A stretch of 34,727 nucleotides of DNA, taken from the IMG/VR virus record IMGVR_UViG_3300003794_000007, positions 1 through 34,727 of that record; one strand, written 5' to 3'. Of the stretch, positions 14,645 through 21,453 are shown one piece after another; within the stretch, counting starts at the first letter, position 1, and each line of letters begins with the position of its first letter. Position numbers and translations under genes: made by a program. The DNA comes from a virus. A model generated the notes under the pieces. It did no database searches and was not told the DNA's origin. It worked only from the letters and a program-made list of their open reading frames with translations.

Positions 14645-15888
14645 GCGGCGCGGCGGGCAGGCTCTGTGACCGCCGCAAGCGCCCGTTCCACCCTCAAGAT
14701 GGCTCGCCCGATGGCTTCTGGGATTTGCGGGCAGACGGCGTCACCAAACGCCTCGACGATGAGGCTTGCCGCAACAGTCCCTTTTGGACCGCCGACTGCA
14801 ATGCGCGACTGAGCCACCCAGCCGGATAACCCATCATCCACCCGTAAGTGATAGGCAAGGCCGCTGTTCCAGTCAGCCCATGGCTCTGCAACAGGCTGGC
14901 TAGGGCTCTCGCTCCCGCCCATTTGTGCATATTGGCGTCCATGGTACCCGTCTCCAATTCGTGCATCGCTTGGTGCATGTGTTCCCCCAGTGGTCGACCC
15001 CGTGGATGCTTCCATGCATCCGACCCCGCCCGCCCACGGCCCGCGTCCCGCTTCACTGGCGTCGGCAGCAATTGCCGCTCGCCCATCGCCTTTGTCGTTA
15101 CCAGAGACACGCCTGTCGTGTTGTTGGCCAGCGCCTTGCTGATCTCCGGACCATGGTGCGCATCCGATTTCCTCGGAGTCGGCATCCCCGCATGCTTCGA
15201 CGGATAGCCCCTCAGTTGCGACAGGATATCCCCGCGCCCACCCCTGTCCGCATCTGTCTTGCGTGGCGTGGCCAGCATCACGTTCCATGGCTGGCACGAC
15301 TCCCACTTCTGCATACTTGGCGCTGCGAAATTTGCCTGCGTCGTCGGCGTGTGAAAGATTGAACCCGATAAGCCAGCTTCGCTTTCGCTCGTGGTTGGCG
15401 CCGACGTCTCCAGCACTAACCACGAATGGCCAGCAGGTGTAGCCGATTGCCGCCAGCGCATTGATGACCCGGTCTGCGCCTCGAGTTCGGAGATTAGCGC
15501 TATTTTCAAGAGCGAACCAACGAGGTCTGCATTCGTCGATGAGACGGATGGCTTCGAAGTAGAGACCGGATCGCTCTCCGTCGACACCTTTGCCTTTTGT
15601 GTTGGCGCTGCTGATGTCCTGGCACGGCGGGCTGCCGACGATGATGTCTGGAAGTCCAACACCGTCCCGAATAAGTCGGTCTGCTGTGAGGGTGGTGACA
15701 TCGTCATAAACAAGAACTCCCGGGTTGTTTTCGGAATAGAGCGCGCGGCGCCAGTCGATCACCTCGCATGCCGCAATGGTGCGATAGCCGGCGCGGTGCA
15801 TACCGAGGGACCAGCCACCAGCCGCGGCGCTGAAAAGGTCGAGGACGCGGATGGCGTGATTGTCGTTTGCTGCTTCAGAATGGCGCAC
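14641..15888 (-). CDS. C5-cytosine DNA methyltransferase (415 aa)
   Basis: It transfers a methyl group from S-adenosylmethionine to cytosine C5. Motif I is DLFSAAAGGWSLGM (17-30), the catalytic Cys89 is in GSPPCQDIS, ENS is at 128-130, HERKRSWLIGF (about 167) is motif VIII and EAFGDAVCPQIPEAIGRAI near the end is motif X. The middle (about 180-340) is low-complexity Asp/Ala/Gly/Ser sequence with repeated ADAS/DADSE phrases, as in phage Dcm-type enzymes. An ANDN motif lies at residues 7-10. The start overlaps the upstream gene by 14 bases. A second open frame of 339 codons runs through the gene. It probably protects phage DNA from restriction. Confidence 0.88.
   Translation of the reverse strand: MRHSEAANDNHAIRVLDLFSAAAGGWSLGMHRAGYRTIAACEVIDWRRALYSENNPGVLVYDDVTTLTADRLIRDGVGLPDIIVGSPPCQDISSANTKGKGVDGERSGLYFEAIRLIDECRPRWFALENSANLRTRGADRVINALAAIGYTCWPFVVSAGDVGANHERKRSWLIGFNLSHADDAGKFRSAKYAEVGVVPAMERDAGHATQDRCGQGWARGYPVATEGLSVEACGDADSEEIGCAPWSGDQQGAGQQHDRRVSGNDKGDGRAAIAADASEAGRGPWAGGVGCMEASTGSTTGGTHAPSDARIGDGYHGRQYAQMGGSESPSQPVAEPWADWNSGLAYHLRVDDGLSGWVAQSRIAVGGPKGTVAASLIVEAFGDAVCPQIPEAIGRAILRVERALAAVTEPARRAA
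14694..15713 (-). CDS. Overlapping open frame inside the methyltransferase, TPxxxD-repeat type (339 codons)
   Basis: The frame is open for 339 codons on the same strand as the methyltransferase. It has repeated phrases FHTPTTQANF, LATPRKTDAD, MPTPRKSDAH and LLPTPVKRDA, then YGWMMGYPAGWL near the end. From memory this matches a group of phage proteins that start with a DLF-type segment, carry LPTPTAxD repeats and end near EWLMGFPxGW. Those phrases are exactly the shifted reading of the methyltransferase ADTD-type repeats. It may be a genuine overprinted gene or a shadow that is widely annotated. No ribosome site is clear. Confidence 0.3.
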   Translation of the reverse strand: MFMTMSPPSQQTDLFGTVLDFQTSSSAARRARTSAAPTQKAKVSTESDPVSTSKPSVSSTNADLVGSLLKIALISELEAQTGSSMRWRQSATPAGHSWLVLETSAPTTSESEAGLSGSIFHTPTTQANFAAPSMQKWESCQPWNVMLATPRKTDADRGGRGDILSQLRGYPSKHAGMPTPRKSDAHHGPEISKALANNTTGVSLVTTKAMGERQLLPTPVKRDAGRGRAGSDAWKHPRGRPLGEHMHQAMHELETGTMDANMHKWAGARALASLLQSHGLTGTAALPITYGWMMGYPAGWLSRALQSAVQKGLLRQASSSRRLVTPSARKSQKPSGEPS

Positions 15889-16261
15889 TTTTCAAAGCCT
15901 CCCTCACCCCATGAATGCACCCCTCCCACGCCGCCTTCACCAGCATGCGCTGCATGAGCTCGTCGTAATGCGCCAGATCTGTCACGCCGCCGTTGTCGGC
16001 GATCCATTCACCTACTGCATCAACACCGGCATCCAATGCCTTGAGTTCAAACACGGAAAGCCTATCCATCTTTGACAGATCCGAAACCGCCACGACGCAC
16101 TGGCGGCAAAGGAACCCCGGATCGATCATCTTGCCGCCCCTGGTGATGGCGCGACCGATGCCCAATGCAATCCGGCCGCAGGCCATGCAGGTGGTGGGTG
16201 TGCCTGCGTCGTCGCAGGTGGGTGTGATCGGTAGGATGGGGCGGGATGGGATGGCGGTCAT
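15875..16261 (-). CDS. Small Cys-containing phage protein, DUF6511-like (128 aa)
   Basis: Two Cys pairs (CMACGRI and CRQC, about residues 25 and 53) suggest a zinc ribbon in the first half. The second half is helical (YDELMQRMLVKAAWEGCIHGV). The overall pattern reminds me of DUF6511, an uncharacterised phage family; that name is from memory. It lies between two DNA methyltransferase genes, coupled by ATGA to the one before and overlapping the one after by 14 bases, so a role in the modification module is possible but unproven. Confidence 0.6.
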   Translation of the reverse strand: MTAIPSRPILPITPTCDDAGTPTTCMACGRIALGIGRAITRGGKMIDPGFLCRQCVVAVSDLSKMDRLSVFELKALDAGVDAVGEWIADNGGVTDLAHYDELMQRMLVKAAWEGCIHGVREALKSAPF

Positions 16262-17538
16262 GCTGCCACCGTGGCGGCGCGGGTGGTGAATAGGTCACCG
16301 GCTGGTGAATTATCATTGGCTGCGACAGGTTGCGCTGGCGCGACAACTGGCTCCTTGTCCATATGCCCGATGGCCCACGCAATCCGCGCCGTGGCGATCG
16401 GCATGTATTCGTCTTCGCGCTCGCACCCGATGAACTGGAAGCCCTCAAGCACGGCTGCTTTGCCTGTCGAGCCGCTACCCATGAAAGGATCCAAGATGAC
16501 GCCGCCCGGTGGCGTGACGAGGCGGCAGAGCCACTGCATGAGAGTGGTCGGCTTGACAGTCGGGTGGGTGTTGGCGCGCAATGTAGCGTGTTTGGCTTCC
16601 TCACTTTCGCGGGGACCATTGACACGCATGTTGTTGCCTTTCGGCAGATGGTCGAGACCAGCATCCCGGTCAGCACGGCTGGCCTTGGCGCAGTAGAAGA
16701 AGCGGGCGGCTGACTTGTCGAGCTCGATGCGTGGTGCAAAATGCTCACGCGCGCCGAAGTCGCCATAAATGCCGCGGCTTTCCTTCTCTCCGTGTTCCGG
16801 ACCAACGGCACGCTGCTGCCCCGGCGCATCAGGAAACGCCGCCAACACCTCGTCGCTTCCGTCGTGGACTATGTTGGCTGGCCAGCGGCCGATGGCGGTC
16901 CGACCGCCATCCTCTGCACCCTTGAACTGCCCGTAGATCTCGTTGCGGCTGGCGGATGGATTGAACCGCTCCTCATCCCCAACCCGGCAACCATCAACGT
17001 TGATAGCACCAACACCCCACTCGGCGAGGTTCACGGCAACGGTACCGGCGAGCGGCTTCCGCGCCAGGGCAATCGGTTCCCACGCTGGCTTTAGGGCAGT
17101 GCCCCAGCCCTCCCACTCGCCGTGCTGGTTGTGCGACTTCGGAAACCCCGACCCGTAGACCCAGCCCAACTGGTCGCGGATTTCGAAGCCAGCGTCCTCG
17201 ATCGCGACAGCCATACGGTGATAGGTCCGCGTGCCGGAGAACGCCACGACATGGCCGCCGGGCTTGAGTACCCGCAGCACCTCAGCCCAGAACTCCTCGC
17301 TGAACGCGACCTCGCCGGTGTCCCACTGCTTTCCCATGAAGCCAGCTGCGCCGCGCCCGTAAACGTCTTTGGCCGGGGCGGAGCCCGGCTTGCCGAAACG
17401 CTTCTGGATGGAAACGAGCGCATAAGGTGGATCCGTCACCACCGCATGAATGGAATTGTCGGCAAGGCTGCGCAGCACGTCGCGGCAGTCAGCCTGATGC
17501 AGCACGACTCTGCCGTCGTGCATCGTTGTCACGCTCAT
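16258..17538 (-). CDS. DNA N6-adenine or N4-cytosine methyltransferase, beta class (426 aa)
   Basis: Catalytic motif IV TDPPYA lies near the N-terminus (35-40) and the SAM-binding motif DPFMGSGSTG near the C-terminus (350-359), the beta-class order. Between them a long insert (about 120-330, with GWVYGSGFPKSHN and HPTVKPTTLMQWL) matches phage and prophage members of the family. The last 70 residues are an unstructured tail with an ANDN motif. DPPY alone does not separate adenine from N4-cytosine targets. The start has AAGAGGAGACCACC and begins a block coupled to the small Cys protein and the cytosine enzyme. Confidence 0.9.
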   Translation of the reverse strand: MSVTTMHDGRVVLHQADCRDVLRSLADNSIHAVVTDPPYALVSIQKRFGKPGSAPAKDVYGRGAAGFMGKQWDTGEVAFSEEFWAEVLRVLKPGGHVVAFSGTRTYHRMAVAIEDAGFEIRDQLGWVYGSGFPKSHNQHGEWEGWGTALKPAWEPIALARKPLAGTVAVNLAEWGVGAINVDGCRVGDEERFNPSASRNEIYGQFKGAEDGGRTAIGRWPANIVHDGSDEVLAAFPDAPGQQRAVGPEHGEKESRGIYGDFGAREHFAPRIELDKSAARFFYCAKASRADRDAGLDHLPKGNNMRVNGPRESEEAKHATLRANTHPTVKPTTLMQWLCRLVTPPGGVILDPFMGSGSTGKAAVLEGFQFIGCEREDEYMPIATARIAWAIGHMDKEPVVAPAQPVAANDNSPAGDLFTTRAATVAA

Positions 17539-17606
17539 GGTGGTCTCCTCTTATGTCTTCGCTGTGGTGGCGCTATGGTGTGGTGGTGTCGAAGGCCAAC
17601 TGCGCG

Positions 17607-17894
17607 CTAGGGCGCGGCAGTGTGCCTTGGCCTGTCCTGATGGTCACACTTGATGCTTTGGACGATCTCATAGTCGGCAAGATGGCTGCCGTCGCAAATC
17701 AGCGTGTAGAAGTCGTCGGTCAGATCAAGGTGATGGACACGGAAGATGGGCGTTCCATCGCGGAATCGATCGGCAATAGCCACCTGCTTGTACATGTAGT
17801 GCTTCTTGCGGCGCAGGGCAGCAGTGAAGTGGTAGACCTTGAGCACATCGCCGACCGCGATGGCGCGGCCGGTCTTGTCGTAGATGGCGGTCAT
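17607..17894 (-). CDS. Hypothetical early protein (95 aa)
   Basis: The product begins MTAIYDKTGRAIAVGDVLKV, a beta-strand pattern with AVGDVLKVYHF that resembles small SH3-like phage proteins. It continues with FRVHHLDLTDDFYTLICDGS and a basic end. It is coupled by ATGA to the upstream gene. No catalytic motif is seen. Confidence 0.65.
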   Translation of the reverse strand: MTAIYDKTGRAIAVGDVLKVYHFTAALRRKKHYMYKQVAIADRFRDGTPIFRVHHLDLTDDFYTLICDGSHLADYEIVQSIKCDHQDRPRHTAAP

Positions 17895-18319
17895 GGGGCT
17901 GGCTCCGTCCTTGGGACGAATGGACTTGAGTTCGGAAGTTCTCCGAAGATTGGCTTAAAATCAGAAGGACAGACTGTGCCGCCGCGCCGCGCCTCCCGCG
18001 CAAGCATCTTCGCAATCGGGTTGCTAGACGGCAGCAATACGCCATACGGATCCAGATACGAGCCGTCCTCTTGCACTCCGCCGCCCTTCTGCAGATCGTA
18101 TTCCTCGTTCTCGCACCAGCCGCAGCACGGGCAGCCATACGGCCCGTAGATGATGCCGACGCCTACATCGGCGCTTTCTCGCCATAGTCCTACCTCTTCA
18201 CATCGTGGGCATGGCGTCTCGTCTGTTGTCAGAGGCCAAGGCCCATGGTCCTCGCCCGTAAGTACGGCCAGCTTCTCGCCGTCGGCAATGAGGGAAGCTT
18301 GCATCTCGGAGTCAAACAT
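17891..18319 (-). CDS. Hypothetical Cys-rich phage protein (142 aa)
   Basis: Four Cys in TPCPRCEEVG and YGCPCCGWC suggest a zinc-finger or restriction-alleviation-like (Lar type) fold, although it is longer than typical Lar proteins. The C-terminal half (SNPIAKMLAREARRGG onward) is not recognised. ATG 18319 is preferred over a TTG at 18325 because GGAG lies seven bases before the ATG. The start overlaps the end of the preceding gene by eight bases. The Lar comparison is a guess from the Cys pattern. Confidence 0.65.
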   Translation of the reverse strand: MFDSEMQASLIADGEKLAVLTGEDHGPWPLTTDETPCPRCEEVGLWRESADVGVGIIYGPYGCPCCGWCENEEYDLQKGGGVQEDGSYLDPYGVLLPSSNPIAKMLAREARRGGTVCPSDFKPIFGELPNSSPFVPRTEPAP

Positions 18320-18641
18320 TGGCAAGCTCCATCTTGTAGTCGCAGTAGAAGTCCACTTGGTCGAACCACTTGTCTTCGGACGGAGAATATCCCTCCTCGT
18401 CTACGTCGTCAGGCCGCTCGATTCGGTCGCATGTGACGGACCGAGCAACAAGCCTTCCGCCGCAATCATCGGAATGTTTCTCGCCTTCATAGATAGCGAT
18501 GTCTTCGACATATTCAGGCCATTCCGGGTCGCATTGGTCGCGGTAAATGGCGATAAGGTCATTGCCGGCCTTCATGGCGTCGGCAAGTGAAGCGTGCTCC
18601 GTCGAGTCGCAGTCACCCGGGTCGTAGAGGTAATATGCCAT
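18312..18641 (-). CDS. Acidic hypothetical protein (109 aa)
   Basis: A strongly acidic product beginning MAYYLYDPGDCDSTEHASLA, with many Asp and Glu, including DDVDEEGYSPSEDKWFDQVD. It is not recognised. The ATG at 18641 overlaps the preceding stop (TGATG); a GTG one codon upstream is an alternative. A small acidic phage protein could be a DNA mimic, but nothing beyond composition supports that. It sits in a coupled chain of four early genes. Confidence 0.65.
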   Translation of the reverse strand: MAYYLYDPGDCDSTEHASLADAMKAGNDLIAIYRDQCDPEWPEYVEDIAIYEGEKHSDDCGGRLVARSVTCDRIERPDDVDEEGYSPSEDKWFDQVDFYCDYKMELANV

Positions 18642-19390
18642 CACCGCGCCACCTTCCGCTCTTCAACCTTGAACCCAGGCACCGCGCGCGCCCCACCACG
18701 CACAACCTCCTCGGCGTTGCGCTGGGCGACAGCGAGCACCTCCGCCTTGGCACGAGCCCACAGCCAGTCCATGGCCGCCTCCTCGTCTACCAGTGTCACG
18801 TCGTACACCGTCCGCAACCCCGTCCCGGTCGTCGCCGCCTTCTCGGCACGGTTGGCGGCCTTCTCCAGCTTCTTGGCGCCGGCGAGCAGTTCTTCGGCTT
18901 CTTCGCGGGCGGCAAGATTACCCGACGAGGCGCGGATGGCCTCCTGCGCTGCCTGTCGCGCGGCTTCTGCCTTTGCAGCTACGACCGCGGCTTCTGCGGC
19001 TTTTTCTGCGGCGACACGAGCGCGCCACGGCGTCAGGAGCGACTGGCACGCCTCCTTGCCGAGAACAACCTTGCCCTTGCCTGCCTTCGTGTTACCGATG
19101 AGCGGATGGTAGCGCGACTGGATCGCAGCGATCTGGTCGTCGAGCGGCTTCTTTTCCTCTGTCCGCAGCGTGTCGGCACGCTGGCCTGCCGCGTGGATGC
19201 GGTCGTGCAGCGCCGTGATGGCGTCGGCCAGTGCCGGAGAGTCGATAGGCTCGCCGTCACAGAAGTTTTTGGCCTCGTCGAAGAGATCTTCGATTTCCTG
19301 GCGGATCTCGTCAAAGGGGCTGGGAGTCGGTTGGTTGTGGTCCTTGGGAGGAAGGCCGGCGATGTCGGTGGGGTTGAAGGTGTCGGTCAT
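18641..19390 (-). CDS. Coiled-coil early phage protein (249 aa)
   Basis: The N-terminal part reads FDEIRQEIEDLFDEAKNFCDG and EKKPLDDQIAAIQSRYHPLIG. It is followed by a long Ala/Glu/Lys coiled coil (about 120-200) and a C-terminal end with VVRGGARAVPGFKVEERK. Proteins with this layout are common in alphaproteobacterial siphophages near recombination genes, and their function is not established. It is coupled to the DUF7448-like gene by ATGA. Binding to DNA or to a nuclease is possible by analogy with Gam-type coiled-coil proteins, but I see no direct evidence. Confidence 0.7.
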   Translation of the reverse strand: MTDTFNPTDIAGLPPKDHNQPTPSPFDEIRQEIEDLFDEAKNFCDGEPIDSPALADAITALHDRIHAAGQRADTLRTEEKKPLDDQIAAIQSRYHPLIGNTKAGKGKVVLGKEACQSLLTPWRARVAAEKAAEAAVVAAKAEAARQAAQEAIRASSGNLAAREEAEELLAGAKKLEKAANRAEKAATTGTGLRTVYDVTLVDEEAAMDWLWARAKAEVLAVAQRNAEEVVRGGARAVPGFKVEERKVAR

Positions 19391-19764
19391 GCGGCCACCT
19401 TCTCAAAGTCAACGGACTCGGAATAGTAGCCATTCGACGAACCGAACCAGCGAATGTCGACGTGGCCCTTGATGGTCGCGAGTTTGTAGAAGGTCCACGT
19501 AAATGAGTCGTATTCCTGCTCTGGATCGCGGCTATCGCTGTTGCTGACTTCTTCGGCAACGAGGATAGGATTGCCGACCAGCGACTGCAGGTCTCCCTCA
19601 ATGTCATCGATCGTGACAGACTCGCAGCAGTCCTGCGAATGATACATCCTGTAGGCGTCGCCATCGGAAGTGGTGAAGAAGATTTCGTCATTGCCCACTT
19701 GTCTGACTTCGGTCAGCGTCTTGCCGAGCAGCGTGCTGAAAGACACGCAGTCAAAATAACCCAT
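19387..19764 (-). CDS. DUF7448-like hypothetical protein (125 aa)
   Basis: The pattern LLGKTLTEVRQVGNDEIFF, DGDAYRMYHSQDCCESVTID, GDLQSLVGNPILVAEEVSN and TWTFYKLATIKGHVDIRWFG matches a widespread uncharacterised phage family that I recall as DUF7448. The HSQDCCE phrase is its most striking feature and could bind metal. It is 125 residues, normal for the family. The ATG has AGAGGAGACTAGACT upstream with a CCACCAC leader and starts a block of coupled genes. Confidence 0.72.
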   Translation of the reverse strand: MGYFDCVSFSTLLGKTLTEVRQVGNDEIFFTTSDGDAYRMYHSQDCCESVTIDDIEGDLQSLVGNPILVAEEVSNSDSRDPEQEYDSFTWTFYKLATIKGHVDIRWFGSSNGYYSESVDFEKVAA

Positions 19765-19815
19765 AGTCTAGTCTCCTCTGAGATGTGGTGGTCGCGCTTG
19801 GTGGGGCGCTGGTGG

Positions 19816-20208
19816 TTAGGCTAGTAGAATGGCTAGCGCTTTCTCGTAGCGCGGCAAGAGGTGTTCGGCGCCGGGTCGCATGTTGTCTAGGATGTCGGCG
19901 ATCTTGACGCGCCGCGCTATTTCGTTGGCTTTTGCCCGACGAATGAAGTCTTCGTAAGATTCATCTTCGTCGCGAGTCAGCGCTATCACGGCTGACCAAA
20001 CATCTTCGCCGAACAAAGCGAGGATGTCGCCGTGGCCAACACCGCAATCTTCGACCACGTCGTGGAGAATGCCGACAATCATATCCACCTCGCCTTCGAG
20101 CGACAGCATGACGCGAAGTGGATGCAGGATGTATGGCTGTCCGCTTTTGTCCACCTGACCGGCGTGCAAGTTGACAGCCATATCAATGGCGTGTTCGAGG
20201 TCGGTCAT
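19816..20208 (-). CDS. Small HD-domain protein, (p)ppGpp-hydrolase-like (130 aa)
   Basis: Residues 6-110 match the compact HD hydrolase of the SpoT/MESH1 type: LHAGQVDKSGQPYILHPLRV, then GILHDVVEDCG with the metal-binding His-Asp pair, and VKIADILDN with the conserved Asp and Asn. Such enzymes hydrolyse the alarmone (p)ppGpp or related nucleotides. There is no synthetase domain. It lies five bases after RtcB without its own ribosome site, so it is probably co-translated. Lowering host alarmone levels during infection is a reasonable hypothesis. Other nucleotide substrates are possible. Confidence 0.8.
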   Translation of the reverse strand: MTDLEHAIDMAVNLHAGQVDKSGQPYILHPLRVMLSLEGEVDMIVGILHDVVEDCGVGHGDILALFGEDVWSAVIALTRDEDESYEDFIRRAKANEIARRVKIADILDNMRPGAEHLLPRYEKALAILLA

Positions 20209-20213
20209 GGTGG

Positions 20214-21386
20214 TTAGTCCTTATACGGATCGAATTCAGAGGCCCCGGCCATGATGACGCCGCGCGGATGCAGAACGTGTTCAATAGAGATCGTGCCCGA
20301 ATGTGCGGCCAGAACCTCCGGCAGACGGCGGTATGCCTGCGGCGCCTCGTCGAGATCGCTGCCCAAAACGGTCACGCCCTTATCGCGGATCCACTGCTGC
20401 CATTCGTCGTGGCGCACCTTTCCAGGCTGGCGGATCTTCTTACCATCCACCTTCACGAACCGGCCGCGCGCCTCCGTGCGAGACATAACGCGACCGGCGC
20501 CATGAACGGTCGAGTATAGCGCCGCAGCGCTTTCGGCGCTGTCCACGCCGCTCAGAATGACGGCGTCGTCTCCCATAGACCCGCCGACGAATCCGAACTG
20601 CCCCGGAAAGGCGGGTGTCGCACCCTTTCGAACGACCCACATATCGACGCCGCCGTGCGTTTCGCGCCAAGCGAAGTTGTGATGGTTGTGAACCTGAAAG
20701 GTCACGGCGCCACCGATGATCTTGCGCACCCGCTCGACCACCCATTCACGGCCAGCGTAGGCGTACAGCCCGCCAAGCTCAATGCCTGCGAGATAGCCGC
20801 GCCCCATGTCGCTATCGGCTGGCATAAGCGCCGGTGGCACTTCCATGCCGTCCTTCGCCCCGGCCATCCCCAGATATTTCGTCGTGATCTTGTGGCCAAG
20901 ACCGCGAGATCCGAAGTGCACGCCGATCCACGTTGCGCCGTCGTCATCTTCGAAGATATCGACATAATGATTGCCTGACCCGACCGTGCCAAGCTGGCCT
21001 TGAGCCATGGACTTAAGTTCCGGCACGTCTGCAGCGCGCCAAAGGTCGTCTCGGTCGAACAACTCATGCTCGACGCGCTCTTCGTTTTTTCGGCCAACGC
21101 CGAACGAAATGACGGACTGAATGTCTTGAAGTATGGTGCCGATGTGTGCGGAAATATCGGCATATGGGGTGTCTAACCGCACCGCCATGTTGCCGCACGC
21201 GATGTCGAATCCGACGCCGCTGATGCTGATGTGGTCGGTGTAACCAACCACGCCGCCGATTGGGTGCGCGTAGCCGAGATGGCCGTCGGCGCAAAGCACT
21301 CCAGCTGCAGCGCTTCCCGTGTTCATGCATGTTTCCATCTGGCCGATGGTGCGGTCATCGTGCTGACCGTAAATCTTGAAGGTCAT
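20214..21386 (-). CDS. rtcB: RtcB family RNA ligase (390 aa)
   Basis: RtcB joins 2',3'-cyclic phosphate or 3'-phosphate to 5'-OH RNA ends using GTP and manganese. Motifs in order: ADGHLGYAHPIGGVV (33-47), GVGFDIACGN (57-66, metal Asp and Cys), GTVGSGNHYVDI (133-144), GVHFGSRGLGH (155-165), HNHHNFAW (233-240), RKGATPAFPGQ (253-263) and HGAGRVMSR (295-303), where His295 should carry GMP. All key residues are present. It has its own operator-linked promoter and the common leader. In a phage it could repair tRNAs cut by host anticodon nucleases. Confidence 0.93.
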   Translation of the reverse strand: MTFKIYGQHDDRTIGQMETCMNTGSAAAGVLCADGHLGYAHPIGGVVGYTDHISISGVGFDIACGNMAVRLDTPYADISAHIGTILQDIQSVISFGVGRKNEERVEHELFDRDDLWRAADVPELKSMAQGQLGTVGSGNHYVDIFEDDDGATWIGVHFGSRGLGHKITTKYLGMAGAKDGMEVPPALMPADSDMGRGYLAGIELGGLYAYAGREWVVERVRKIIGGAVTFQVHNHHNFAWRETHGGVDMWVVRKGATPAFPGQFGFVGGSMGDDAVILSGVDSAESAAALYSTVHGAGRVMSRTEARGRFVKVDGKKIRQPGKVRHDEWQQWIRDKGVTVLGSDLDEAPQAYRRLPEVLAAHSGTISIEHVLHPRGVIMAGASEFDPYKD

Positions 21387-21435
21387 GCAATCTCCTCTGG
21401 TCGTGGTGGCTTTGGTAGCTTACCCATAGTATGTT

Positions 21436-21451
21436 TTTACAAATTTGTCAA
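21436..21451. promoter_or_regulatory. Repressor operator copy 4 with leftward promoter
   Basis: The sequence is TTTACAAATTTGTCAA. The minus-strand TTGACA (21451-21446) is followed after 17 bases by TATGGG. It lies just after the helicase stop codon and about 50 bases before the RtcB start, which makes RtcB the first gene of a separately controlled unit. Confidence 0.7.
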
Positions 21452-21453
21452 GA

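Noticed and set aside
20655-20978. Rightward frame antisense to rtcB
   Set aside because: It lies entirely within a well-recognised gene, has no ribosome site and no known motif.
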